DNA of 33,832 nucleotides, taken from assembly GCA_030430245.1 (NCBI GenBank), contig JAUIFY010000026.1:1-33832 (forward strand), written 5' to 3'. This stretch comes from a bacterium. GTDB taxonomy: Bacteria; Desulfobacterota; Binatia; UBA12015. The notes below the pieces were generated by a model. That model saw only the letters and a list, made by a program, of their open reading frames with translations, had not been told where the DNA came from and searched no databases. A program made the position numbers and the translations under genes. Position 1 is the first letter of the stretch; the number at the start of each line of letters is the position of its first letter. This document shows positions 8,150 through 15,402 of this stretch, piece after piece.

Positions 8150-8539
8150 ATGCGCCCCACCTTGATCTGGATCGTGTGTCTGAGCGTCGCGTCCCTGGTG
8201 GGCGAACCAACCCGCGCGATCGCCGACGACTCGCTGCCGAAGCTTCCGAAGGCAGAGCTCCTGGAGACGACGGAGCTCGCCGACGGCGGCACGCGACAGG
8301 CGTACCGCACGTCCACGTCGGCCGCCGACCTGGTCGACCACTACGCGAACGGCCTGCGGCACGACGGCTGGACGATCACCCGACAGGGCGCGGACGGCGG
8401 CACGACCGGCGGCGGCGGCGAGGTGGTCGCCGATCGAGACGGCCACCACGTCGTCCTCCAGGCCGGTGGCCCCGACGCGACGACGTTCGTGCGCATCTGC
8501 TCGTGGCCGAAGCCCCCCGCAAACGACTACTGCGGGTAG
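8150..8539 (+). CDS. Small secreted hypothetical protein, 129 aa
   Basis: The ATG has a good ribosome-binding site (GAGGAGAAGG about eight bases before it). The N-terminus is a signal peptide (L-I-W-I-V-C-L-S-V-A-S-L-V) that probably ends near A-I-A-D-D at residue 26. The mature part is about 105 residues. It contains A-A-D-L-V-D-H-Y-A-N-G-L-R-H-D-G-W-T-I, a helix-then-strand pattern seen in small periplasmic proteins that measure or bind through a single alpha/beta domain. A Gly-rich turn follows (G-G-T-T-G-G-G-G), and two cysteines near the C-terminus (C-S-W-P, then Y-C-G) could form a disulfide. I cannot assign a family. It lies tail to tail with the flavoprotein gene, ten bases apart. Confidence 0.75.
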   Translation: MRPTLIWIVCLSVASLVGEPTRAIADDSLPKLPKAELLETTELADGGTRQAYRTSTSAADLVDHYANGLRHDGWTITRQGADGGTTGGGGEVVADRDGHHVVLQAGGPDATTFVRICSWPKPPANDYCG

Positions 8540-8548
8540 CACCCGGGA

Positions 8549-9994
8549 TCAGTCGGTGGCCGCGCTCCTGCCCGCCCGGCGGCCGAAGAAGGTCCCGTCT
8601 CCGAGAGACATCCCGCTGCTGTATCCCTGCTTCACGACTCCCGACGTCGTCCGGCCCGCCGCATAGAGCCCGGGCACGGGCTCGCCCGACGCAGCGAGGA
8701 CGCGACCGCCCGCGTCGATGTGCAGCCCCCCGAGGGTGAAGACCGCATACATCGCGTTCTCCGTGCGGAGATCGATCGCGGCGAACGGCGCCGTCTCGAC
8801 GGGCTTCACGTAGTGCGCGCCCTTGTGAAACAGCGGATCCCGCCGTTCGACCGCATGACGGTTGTACGCCGCGACCGTGTCCTGCAAGGCAGGCGCGGGG
8901 ATGCCGAGGGCGCTCTCGATCTCCTCGATCGTCTCCCCCACCGCCGCAAGTTCGATCGGAAACAGCTCGGGCCGCACGAAGATCTCGTTGTCGCACACGA
9001 GGTACGCGTCGCCCTCCTGGCGCAGCACGGTCAGCTCTCCGAGCCGTCCCATGTAGGCGTCCTCGTTCACGTACCGCTGGCCGGCCCGGTTCACGAGAAC
9101 TCCCTGGCGGAGCTGGTTCGGCGGAAAGAGCACGAGGCTGATGTCCCCGGCCTCCATGTGAATCGCCTCGCCGCCTGCGGCGAGCCCCAGCCGGATGCCG
9201 AGGCCGTCGTCGTTCTCGGTCCCGACCTTCGCCTTGCACGCGCGGAGGAGCGGCGCGTAGCTCGCGACCATTTCGCGATTGAAGATGAAGCCCCCGGCCG
9301 TCAGGATCAGCCCGCGCCGGGCACGGACCGATCGTACGCCGTCGACCGTCTTCACGACGGCTCCGAGAACGCGTCCGTCGGGCGCCGTGACCAGGGCATC
9401 GCATCGCGCTTGCGTCCGGATCGGCACGCACGCCGTCTCGACGGCGCCGAGCAGGCTCTGCATGAGACGGGCACCCTTGCTCGATCGGTGCTGCGTGATG
9501 TGTCCGCGCGGGGCGGGTCGCGCGATCCGGTCGAAGGGATGCACGTGCTCACTGCCGGAGTACGTCAGCCCCTCGTCCGACGTGAAGGGCTCGTGCGCCC
9601 CTTCGAAGAAGGCCGGGCGAAAGGGCACGCCGTGACGCACCAGCCATTCGAAATGATCCACGCTGTGCTCGCAGTAGGGCCGGATCAGGGCTTCGTCGGG
9701 CCCCGGACCGCACGCGGCCATCATGTACTTGAACATCTCCTCGGCCGAGTCCCGGAAGCCGCAGGCCTTCTGGATCGCGGTTCCGCCCCCCAGATACAGC
9801 AAGCCTCCGGACAGGGCCGAGGTCCCGCCCGCGCCCCCGGCGCGCTCCAGCACCAGGACGTCCGCTCCCGAGGCGGCCGCCTCGAGCGCAGCGCACGCGC
9901 CCGCGCACCCCGCGCCAACGACGAGGACGTCGCACGCATCGTCCCAGCTCGAGATCTCCGATTCGTCGCGTCGCAGCCGGCCGAGCTCGCTCAT
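8549..9994 (-). CDS. FAD-dependent dehydrogenase, KstD/fumarate-reductase flavoprotein type, 481 aa
   Basis: The N-terminus has the dinucleotide-binding strand-turn-helix D-V-L-V-V-G-A-G-C-A-G-A-C-A-A-L-E-A (about residues 22-39). Next comes L-E-R-A-G-G-A-G-G-T-S-A-L-S-G-G, the family's FAD pyrophosphate loop. The C-terminus carries G-L-Y-A-A-G-R-T-T-S-G and Y-S-S-G-M-S-L-G-D-G, the closing FAD-binding motif. The middle (G-L-I-L-T-A-G-G-F near 270) is the usual conserved strand. This architecture covers 3-ketosteroid-1-dehydrogenases and soluble fumarate reductase-like enzymes. The length fits, and the neighbours favour oxidation of a ring or enoyl substrate. The ATG at 9994 begins just before the FAD motif; the open frame continues upstream only as Arg-rich antisense sequence. 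It is divergent from the alpha-hydroxyacid oxidase gene. Confidence 0.87.
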   Translation of the reverse strand: MSELGRLRRDESEISSWDDACDVLVVGAGCAGACAALEAAASGADVLVLERAGGAGGTSALSGGLLYLGGGTAIQKACGFRDSAEEMFKYMMAACGPGPDEALIRPYCEHSVDHFEWLVRHGVPFRPAFFEGAHEPFTSDEGLTYSGSEHVHPFDRIARPAPRGHITQHRSSKGARLMQSLLGAVETACVPIRTQARCDALVTAPDGRVLGAVVKTVDGVRSVRARRGLILTAGGFIFNREMVASYAPLLRACKAKVGTENDDGLGIRLGLAAGGEAIHMEAGDISLVLFPPNQLRQGVLVNRAGQRYVNEDAYMGRLGELTVLRQEGDAYLVCDNEIFVRPELFPIELAAVGETIEEIESALGIPAPALQDTVAAYNRHAVERRDPLFHKGAHYVKPVETAPFAAIDLRTENAMYAVFTLGGLHIDAGGRVLAASGEPVPGLYAAGRTTSGVVKQGYSSGMSLGDGTFFGRRAGRSAATD

Positions 9995-10078
9995 CCCCGA
10001 AGACGATAGTGGATTCGAGCGACGTCGCCATCGGCGGGCGTTGGCTCTGCGGCGACGCGTCGGCTTTATTGGGGGGCG

Positions 10079-11314
10079 ATGGCGATCCCGATCTTCGACA
10101 CGATCCGCTCGGTCATGCGCTTCCGCGCGTTCGAGCGCGACCCGGCCCTGCGTCGCCTCGCCCGCTGCGCGAGCGTCGAGGACCTCCGGGAGCTCGCTCG
10201 TCGACGATTGCCACGAGGCGTCTTCGACTACATCGACGGCGCAGCCGAGGACGAGCGGACGCTCGCGCGCAACCAGGATGCGTTCGGCGCCTACGGGTTC
10301 CGCCCGCGGGTGCTCCGCGGCGTCGGCGAGACCCAGTTCGCCACGACGATTCTGGGCCGGCGGATTCCCATGCCGCTCATCTGCAGTCCGACCGGGTTCG
10401 GGAGGATCGCCCATTCGCAGGGCGAGCTGGCCGTGGCGCGCGCCGCCGAGCGCGCGGGTGTGCCGTACACGCTATCGACGCTGGGGACCCGGTCCATCGA
10501 AGAAGTCGCTTCGGCCTCGAACGGAACGAAGTGGTTCCAGGTCTACGTTTGGCGCGACCGGGGGCTCGTGCAGGAGATGGTCGAGCGCTGCAAGGTCGCG
10601 GGCTACCAGGCTCTCATGCTGACCGTCGACACGCCCGTCTTCGGCCGGCGCGAGCGGGACTACCGCAACGGGTTCGAGCTCCCGCCCAAGCTCGGCCCGG
10701 ACACCCTCGTGGACGGCGCCCTCCACCCCGGCTGGACGCTGGACTTCGTGACCGCCGAGCCCGTGTTGTTCGCCAACGTGGTGGGTCGCGAGGTCGGCGA
10801 CGGCACGAGCCCCGTCGCGCTGGCCGAGTACATCAATCGCCAGTTCGATCCAGACCTCTCCTGGAAGGACGTGGATTGGCTGAGATCCATCTGGGACGGC
10901 CCCATCGTCCTGAAGGGCATCCAGACCGTCGAAGACGCGCGTCTCGCGGCCGACGCCGGCGTCGACGCGATCGCCCTCTCCAACCACGGCGGCCGCCAGC
11001 TCGACGACGCGCCGGCCCCCCTCGACCTGGTCGAAGCCGCGGCCGAAGCCGTCGGCGAGCGGCTCGAGATCTACTGCGACGGCGGCGTCCGGCGCGGGAG
11101 CGACGTCGTGAAGGCCCTCGCCCTCGGGGCACGCGCCTGCATGATCGGACGACCCTACCTCTACGGTCTGGCGGTCGGAGGCGAGGCCGGGGTCGATCGC
11201 GTTCTCGAATGGTTCCATGACGGGATCGCACGCACCCTGGCTCTCATCGGCGCGAAGTCGATCGAGGACCTGTCTCCCGAGTCCCTCGACCGCAGGACGA
11301 CGCCCGGAGGCTGA
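10079..11314 (+). CDS. FMN-dependent alpha-hydroxy acid oxidase/dehydrogenase, 411 aa
   Basis: This is a TIM-barrel flavoenzyme of the lactate dehydrogenase (LldD), glycolate oxidase and mandelate dehydrogenase family, which oxidises an L-2-hydroxy acid to the 2-oxo acid. Visible family marks are F-D-Y-I-D-G-A-A-E-D-E (48-58) and P-L-I-C-S-P-T-G (98-105). T-V-D-T-P-V-F-G-R-R-E-R-D is at about 182-194, with the FMN-binding lysine in L-K-G-I-Q (278-282). The catalytic block S-N-H-G-G-R-Q-L-D (301-309) holds the proton-accepting His303. D-G-G-V-R-R-G (334-340) and G-R-P-Y-L-Y-G (357-363) bind phosphate. A G-rich Shine-Dalgarno run (GGGGGG) sits right before the ATG. The substrate cannot be named. 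Length and motif set are complete, so it should be active. Confidence 0.92.
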   Translation: MAIPIFDTIRSVMRFRAFERDPALRRLARCASVEDLRELARRRLPRGVFDYIDGAAEDERTLARNQDAFGAYGFRPRVLRGVGETQFATTILGRRIPMPLICSPTGFGRIAHSQGELAVARAAERAGVPYTLSTLGTRSIEEVASASNGTKWFQVYVWRDRGLVQEMVERCKVAGYQALMLTVDTPVFGRRERDYRNGFELPPKLGPDTLVDGALHPGWTLDFVTAEPVLFANVVGREVGDGTSPVALAEYINRQFDPDLSWKDVDWLRSIWDGPIVLKGIQTVEDARLAADAGVDAIALSNHGGRQLDDAPAPLDLVEAAAEAVGERLEIYCDGGVRRGSDVVKALALGARACMIGRPYLYGLAVGGEAGVDRVLEWFHDGIARTLALIGAKSIEDLSPESLDRRTTPGG

Positions 11315-11691
11315 CGACCACGCGCGCGCGGGAAGAACCCGAGACTCCCGCCGGGTTGGGGAGCAGCACCTGGACTCGCGCGGTGGACCCGCGGCTCTCG
11401 CGGCCGGCCATGCGCATTGTTTTTGCGACATCGACATCTCTGAGTGGCGATCCAAGTCTCGGACACACGCGACTCTCGACGGGCGGCTCGGGGATCGAAT
11501 TCAGGGCGAGAAACCTCACGTCCCTGCCGAAGAGTGGCGTCGCAGTGTATCGTGAGACAGGCGGGGGCACGCCGTCCCCGCACCTGGGCTGAGGCCCGGG
11601 GCAATCGATCGCGGTGATGACGTTTCTGGGAGAGAAAGATGTGCTTGAACCTCCGATCCACGTCGCAAGTGGAGTACCCGAGGAGGAATCG
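11315..11691 (+). other. 377-bp gap upstream of the Sel1-repeat gene
   Basis: No convincing gene lies here. Short open frames exist on both strands (for example 11356-11592) but have no ribosome-binding site and weak codon preference. The stretch is less G+C-rich than its surroundings, with a T-run (TTGTTTTTGC) near 11418. It may hold the promoter of the Sel1 gene, but I see no clean -35/-10 pair. Its last 75 bases are in frame with the Sel1 gene and would be coding if that gene starts at 11617. Confidence 0.4.
11681..11691 (+). promoter_or_regulatory. Shine-Dalgarno that fixes the Sel1 gene start
   Basis: AGGAGG at 11681-11686, preceded by G, lies five bases before a GTG at 11692. The alternative upstream starts at 11614 (GTG) and 11617 (ATG) have no comparable site. 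Confidence 0.6.
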
Positions 11692-12240
11692 GTGCAACTC
11701 GGAGAGGTAGCTGCACTCGTCTCGCAGGACAGACGCGAGGAGGCGATCTCCCGGCTTCGACGGCTGGCGCGGGAGGGCCACTCCCGTGCACAACTCTACC
11801 TGGGTTGGATGTATGGCTCTGGTGAAGCCGGAGAGATCGATCACGATGTGGCGCTACGCTGGTACGGCGTCTCGGCTGCGTCCGGAGACCCGGTCGGGCA
11901 GTTTTACTACGGATGCGCCCTCTTCCACTTGAGAGGCAAGGACGACGGAGTGCGGTGGCTTCAGCGTTCGGCGGCGCAGGACTATGCGCCGGCGCTGTAC
12001 TACGAAGGGCTTCTGAGCGAGCGTGGCGAGGGGATCGAAAAGGACTCCGAGCACGCCGAAGACTGCCTGCGCCGCGCGGCCGAACTCGGTCACGGGAAAG
12101 CGAAGGTAAGGCTCAGGAGGGCGGAACTAGCCAAGCGAAATCTCTGGGCACCCGTTCGCAGACTCATGGTCCTCTGGGATGCGTTTCGATTTGGCTTTAC
12201 TGTCGACCTCGAGCCCGACGACAAGAACATGCTCGGGTAG
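11692..12240 (+). CDS. Sel1-repeat (SLR) protein, 182 aa
   Basis: Sel1-like repeats are paired helices of about 36-38 residues that act as protein-binding scaffolds. Visible copies are G-H-S-R-A-Q-L-Y-L-G-W-M-Y-G-S-G with D-V-A-L-R-W-Y-G-V-S-A-A-S-G-D, then P-V-G-Q-F-Y-Y-G with W-L-Q-R-S-A-A-Q-D, then P-A-L-Y-Y-E-G-L-L-S-E-R-G-E-G-I with C-L-R-R-A-A-E-L-G-H. That makes about three and a half repeats. The second copy is shortened (it lacks the G-x-G loop), which is common. The last 35 residues (N-L-W-A-P-V-R-R-L-M-V-L-W-D-A-F-R-F-G-F) are an amphipathic or hydrophobic tail. No signal peptide is seen. The start is chosen from the strong Shine-Dalgarno; starting at 11617 would add 25 residues. 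Codon use is slightly less G+C-biased than its neighbours. Confidence 0.8.
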   Translation: MQLGEVAALVSQDRREEAISRLRRLAREGHSRAQLYLGWMYGSGEAGEIDHDVALRWYGVSAASGDPVGQFYYGCALFHLRGKDDGVRWLQRSAAQDYAPALYYEGLLSERGEGIEKDSEHAEDCLRRAAELGHGKAKVRLRRAELAKRNLWAPVRRLMVLWDAFRFGFTVDLEPDDKNMLG

Positions 12241-12318
12241 TGGCTTGCTTCGAGGCCGGAGCGGACGTCGAGTCAGCAGATCGGAACCGACCCGTCTCGT
12301 CCGTCGGACCAGCCCAAC

Positions 12319-13848
12319 CTACGCGGCGCGGTCGTCTGGGGTCGCGGTCGGCGACGCGGCGTCCGGGCGCTTCGTGAACTCGAGAGTGCCGTCGTCGAGC
12401 GAGCCGAGGGCGACCGTCCAGATGTCGATCATGTAGTTCTGGTACGCCCGCCACGGAAGCGCCCTGCCCTGCTTCGGGAAATCCTGGATCGACCTCTGGA
12501 CGTAGCCCGACGTGAAGTCGAGCATCGGGTCGACTTCCGGCTCCGCTCCGTGCGTGCGCGGGCACACCGTATCGACGCCCTTCTTTTCCATGTGGTTCAG
12601 GAGGCGGGCCACGAACTCGCACGTGAGATCGCACTTCAGAGTCCACGAGGCGTTGGTGTAGCCGATCGACATCGCGAGGTTCGGGACGTTGCTGAACATC
12701 ATGCCCTTGTACGTGAGGGTGTCCGGAAAATGGACGGTTTCGCCATCGACCTCGACCTCGACGCCGCCGAGGAGCTGCAGCTTCAAACCCGTCGCGGTGA
12801 CGACGAGGTCTGCTTCGATCTCGTCTCCGGACTCCAGGCGGATCCCCTTCTCCGTGAACGTGTCGATGTGGTCGGTGACCACCGAGGCCGCCCCGGACTT
12901 GATCGACTCGAACAGGTCCCCCTCGGGGACGAGACACATGCGCTGGTCCCACGGCTTGTAGCGGGGTGTGAAGTGCTTCGCGACGTCGTACCCCCGACCG
13001 AGGTGCTGACGAACCTGGCCGAGGATCGCCTTCTTCGCACGCTCGGGGTAGCGACGACAGAACCAGAAGAAGAACGCGGTGAACAGAACGTTCCGCGCAC
13101 GGATCAGGGAGTAGACGAGCCGATCGGGAAGATGGCGGCGCAGCCCGTTCGCCATTCGGTCTTCCGACGGCGCGGCGACGACGTACGTCGGCGAGCGCTG
13201 CAGCATCGTGACGTGCGCGGCGGTCTTCGCCATCTCCGGAACGAGCGTCATCGCGGTCGCGCCACTCCCGATCACCACGACACGCTTGCCCGCGTACTCG
13301 ATGTCTTCCGTCCATTTCTGGGGATGGACGACGTGTCCCTGGAAGCAGTCCCGCCCGGGGAAGTCCGGCGTGTAGCCCTCGTCGTAGTCGTAGTAGCCGG
13401 CGCACATGAACAGAAACCCGCACGTGAATCGCGTGAGCCGTCCGCTCAGGACGTGCTCGGCCTCGACGGTCCACCGCGCGTGCTCCGTCGACCACGAAGC
13501 CTTCTTCACGTGGTAGCCGTGCCGGATCTTCTCACGAATGCCGTACTCGTCGGCCGTATCGTTCAGGTACCGGAGGATGGACGGTCCGTCCGCGATCGAC
13601 TTCGGATCCGTCCAGGGCTTGAAGGAATAGCCGAGCGTGTACATGTCCGAGTCGGACCGAATGCCCGGATAGCGAAAGAGATCCCAGGTCCCGCCGAGGT
13701 TCTCGCGTCGTTCGAGAATCGCGTAGGTCTTCCCCGGACAGTTCTTCTGCAGGTGGTACCCGGCGCCGATACCGGAGATGCCCGCGCCGACGACGAGAAC
13801 GTCGACGTGCTCCTCGGCTTCGGGTGTCAGCCCACGAATGGTCGGCAT
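12319..13848 (-). CDS. ethA: EthA-like Baeyer-Villiger monooxygenase, 509 aa
   Basis: This is an FAD- and NADPH-dependent flavoprotein monooxygenase that inserts oxygen next to a carbonyl. The sequence tracks mycobacterial EthA closely over its length. Shared strings are V-G-A-G-I-S-G (20-26), L-G-G-T-W-D-L-F-R-Y-P-G-I-R-S-D-S-D-M-Y (51-70), I-G-S-G-A-T-A (193-199), Y-N/K-P-W-D-Q-R, V-T-A-T-G-L-K-L-Q-L and Y-T-N-A-S-W-T-L-K. The Baeyer-Villiger fingerprint appears as F-Q-G-H-V-V-H-P-Q-K-W (169-179). EthA enzymes oxidise ketones and thioamides; the native substrate here is unknown. AAGGAGGA before the ATG is a near-perfect ribosome-binding site, suggesting efficient translation. The symbol is by resemblance; orthology is not tested. 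Confidence 0.93.
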   Translation of the reverse strand: MPTIRGLTPEAEEHVDVLVVGAGISGIGAGYHLQKNCPGKTYAILERRENLGGTWDLFRYPGIRSDSDMYTLGYSFKPWTDPKSIADGPSILRYLNDTADEYGIREKIRHGYHVKKASWSTEHARWTVEAEHVLSGRLTRFTCGFLFMCAGYYDYDEGYTPDFPGRDCFQGHVVHPQKWTEDIEYAGKRVVVIGSGATAMTLVPEMAKTAAHVTMLQRSPTYVVAAPSEDRMANGLRRHLPDRLVYSLIRARNVLFTAFFFWFCRRYPERAKKAILGQVRQHLGRGYDVAKHFTPRYKPWDQRMCLVPEGDLFESIKSGAASVVTDHIDTFTEKGIRLESGDEIEADLVVTATGLKLQLLGGVEVEVDGETVHFPDTLTYKGMMFSNVPNLAMSIGYTNASWTLKCDLTCEFVARLLNHMEKKGVDTVCPRTHGAEPEVDPMLDFTSGYVQRSIQDFPKQGRALPWRAYQNYMIDIWTVALGSLDDGTLEFTKRPDAASPTATPDDRAA

Positions 13849-13911
13849 GGGGATTCCTCCTTGACGCTACGGAAGTGGGAATGGAACGCTCGCCCCGGGA
13901 GGACGCACGCC

Positions 13912-14178
13912 ATGTGCCGCAACATCCGCACTCTATACAACTTCGAGCCCCCGGCGACCGAGGAAGAGATCCGAGCCGCCTCTCTCCAGTTCGTCCGGAA
14001 GCTATCGGGGTTCAACAAGCCCTCCCGCGCGAACGAGGAAGCCTTCGCTCGGGCGATCGACACGGTGGCCGAGGCGGCGCGGGAGCTTCTCGACAGCCTC
14101 GTGACGACCGCCGGCCCGCGAAACCGGGACGTCGAGGCCCGAAAGGCCCGTGAGCGCGCGGCGCGCCGCTTCGGCTGA
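13912..14178 (+). CDS. DUF2277 domain-containing protein, 88 aa
   Basis: The whole protein matches the DUF2277 pattern. It starts M-C-R-N-I-R-T-L-Y-N-F-E-P-P-A-T-E-E-E-I, continues with F-V-R-K-L-S-G-F-N-K-P-S-R-A-N-E, and ends with a helical, Arg/Ala-rich tail. The function of this family is not known. These are short cytosolic helical proteins, widespread in Actinobacteria and deltaproteobacterial lineages. The GGGAGG site upstream and the conserved M-C-R-N start fix the ATG at 13912. The gene is divergent from the EthA-like gene over only 63 bp, so the two may share a control region. Its stop is six bases from the convergent Nudix gene. Confidence 0.93.
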   Translation: MCRNIRTLYNFEPPATEEEIRAASLQFVRKLSGFNKPSRANEEAFARAIDTVAEAARELLDSLVTTAGPRNRDVEARKARERAARRFG

Positions 14179-14184
14179 GCCCGG

Positions 14185-14811
14185 CTACTTCCAGGCGAAG
14201 ACCGGCTGCTCGAAGTGCGCGACGCGAGTCGCACGCCCGTGAACGGCGACCTCGCGGAGCTGGTAGATCACCGCGGCCGTCGGCGCGTGGATGTGCGTGC
14301 CCACGAGCGGCACCGAGAGGACCGGGCGGTCGCTCTCCGGAATGCTCCGTAGTCCCGGTACGCCGGGCTTGTCGAGGTCCTCGAGGCGGACGCGGTACAG
14401 CTCCGAGACTTCCGCCGGATCGGGCTCGAGCGTCACGCCGGCACCACCCCACAGGACGATCGGCGTGATCACGAAGCCCGAACGGGTCGGATAGTCGTCC
14501 AGCCGTCCGAGCACGGCGTCCGCCGCGAGGGTCAACCCGACTTCCTCGCGCAGCTCACGGAGCGCAGCCTCCTCCGGGGTCTCGTCCGCGTCCAGACTCC
14601 CGCCGGGGAGCGCCCACTGCCGGGGATGGTCCTTCAGGCGCGAGCTGCGCCGCGTGAGGATGAAGCACGCGTGGCCGTGGTCGTCGTCGACGAGCGTGAG
14701 AGTGACCGCCGCGTGGCGCCGTCCGTCGAGTGGCGCGGATTCGACGTCGAACGCATCGAGATTGCCACGCACGCGGGCGCGCAGACCATCGGAGAGGCGC
14801 AGATCGGACAC
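14185..14811 (-). CDS. Nudix hydrolase, CoA-pyrophosphatase (NudL/YeaB) type, 208 aa
   Basis: The Nudix box is complete: G-G-S-L-D-A-D-E-T-P-E-E-A-A-L-R-E-L-R-E (residues 71-90) followed by E-V-G-L, matching G-x5-E-x7-R-E-U-x-E-E-x-G-U with magnesium-binding glutamates. The segment before it (L-T-R-R-S-S-R-L-K-D-H-P-R-Q-W-A-L-P) is typical of NudL/YeaB-like enzymes that split coenzyme A or acyl-CoA into phosphopantetheine and 3',5'-ADP. The CoA-specific motif upstream of the box (L-L-T-K-R-S) is present in variant form (I-L-T-R-R-S). A role in CoA turnover would suit an acyl-CoA-rich catabolic neighbourhood, but that is inference. It is divergent from the cytochrome gene. Confidence 0.88.
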   Translation of the reverse strand: MSDLRLSDGLRARVRGNLDAFDVESAPLDGRRHAAVTLTLVDDDHGHACFILTRRSSRLKDHPRQWALPGGSLDADETPEEAALRELREEVGLTLAADAVLGRLDDYPTRSGFVITPIVLWGGAGVTLEPDPAEVSELYRVRLEDLDKPGVPGLRSIPESDRPVLSVPLVGTHIHAPTAAVIYQLREVAVHGRATRVAHFEQPVFAWK

Positions 14812-14902
14812 GGCTGTGCTTTACGGTCCCGCGTCGAGCGCCGCCAGTCGCACGACCGCACCTCGTCTTGCAGTCTCCCGGCCTCCGTGGGACCGTCCGC
14901 CC

Positions 14903-15388
14903 ATGCGACTTCTGCCACTCGCTCTGTCCTTCGTTCTCGCGGCCTGCGCGGCCAAGGCTCCGCCCCCGAAACCCGGCGCCGAGCCCCACGTCGGCGACGA
15001 GTGGTTCGTCTGGCGCGCGGACACGCTCGGCATCACGGTCGACGAAGCTCGCGAGCGCGACGCGAAGCTTCCGGATGGCACGGACGGGACGGTGCCACCC
15101 GACGGCACGCTCGACGAGAACACGCAGATGGAAGCCGCCATCCTGTGGAGTCAGGAGTGCGCTCGCTGTCACGGAGAGAACGGCAAGCCTCCTCCGGCCG
15201 CCGAAGGACAGGTCCAGCCGAAGGCGTGGGGCGGCATGGCCGCGATGGGATTCTTGATGGGCGGTGACAAGATGCGCGCCGGCGTCTACAAGACCATCGA
15301 CCGGGGCAAGGGTACGATGGCCGGCTGGGGCGACGCCCTTTCGCGCGAGCAGATGTGGGCCCTGGTCGCCCACATCGAGTCGTTCTGA
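14903..15388 (+). CDS. Monohaem cytochrome c lipoprotein, 161 aa
   Basis: The N-terminus is a lipoprotein signal: L-S-F-V-L-A-A-C with lipidated Cys15, then a Pro-rich linker. A single c-type haem motif C-A-R-C-H is at 86-90, and the likely distal methionine ligand is Met139 in G-K-G-T-M-A-G-W-G. The C-terminal helix (M-W-A-L-V-A-H-I-E-S-F) is the standard final helix of class I cytochromes c. It should be an electron carrier anchored to a membrane and facing the periplasm. The 50 residues between linker and haem include a D-E-W-F-V-W-R segment not seen in minimal cytochromes. I placed the start at the ATG that gives the signal peptide. Its redox partner is not visible locally; the HiPIP at 20646 is another exported electron carrier. 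Confidence 0.88.
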   Translation: MRLLPLALSFVLAACAAKAPPPKPGAEPHVGDEWFVWRADTLGITVDEARERDAKLPDGTDGTVPPDGTLDENTQMEAAILWSQECARCHGENGKPPPAAEGQVQPKAWGGMAAMGFLMGGDKMRAGVYKTIDRGKGTMAGWGDALSREQMWALVAHIESF

Positions 15389-15402
15389 GAACCGAACGCG
15401 GG

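Noticed and set aside
10000..10078. Promoter for the alpha-hydroxyacid oxidase (TTGGCT and TTTATT)
   Set aside because: The boxes are weak and the spacing is about 19 bases. The region is a natural divergent promoter site, but no box can be assigned with confidence.
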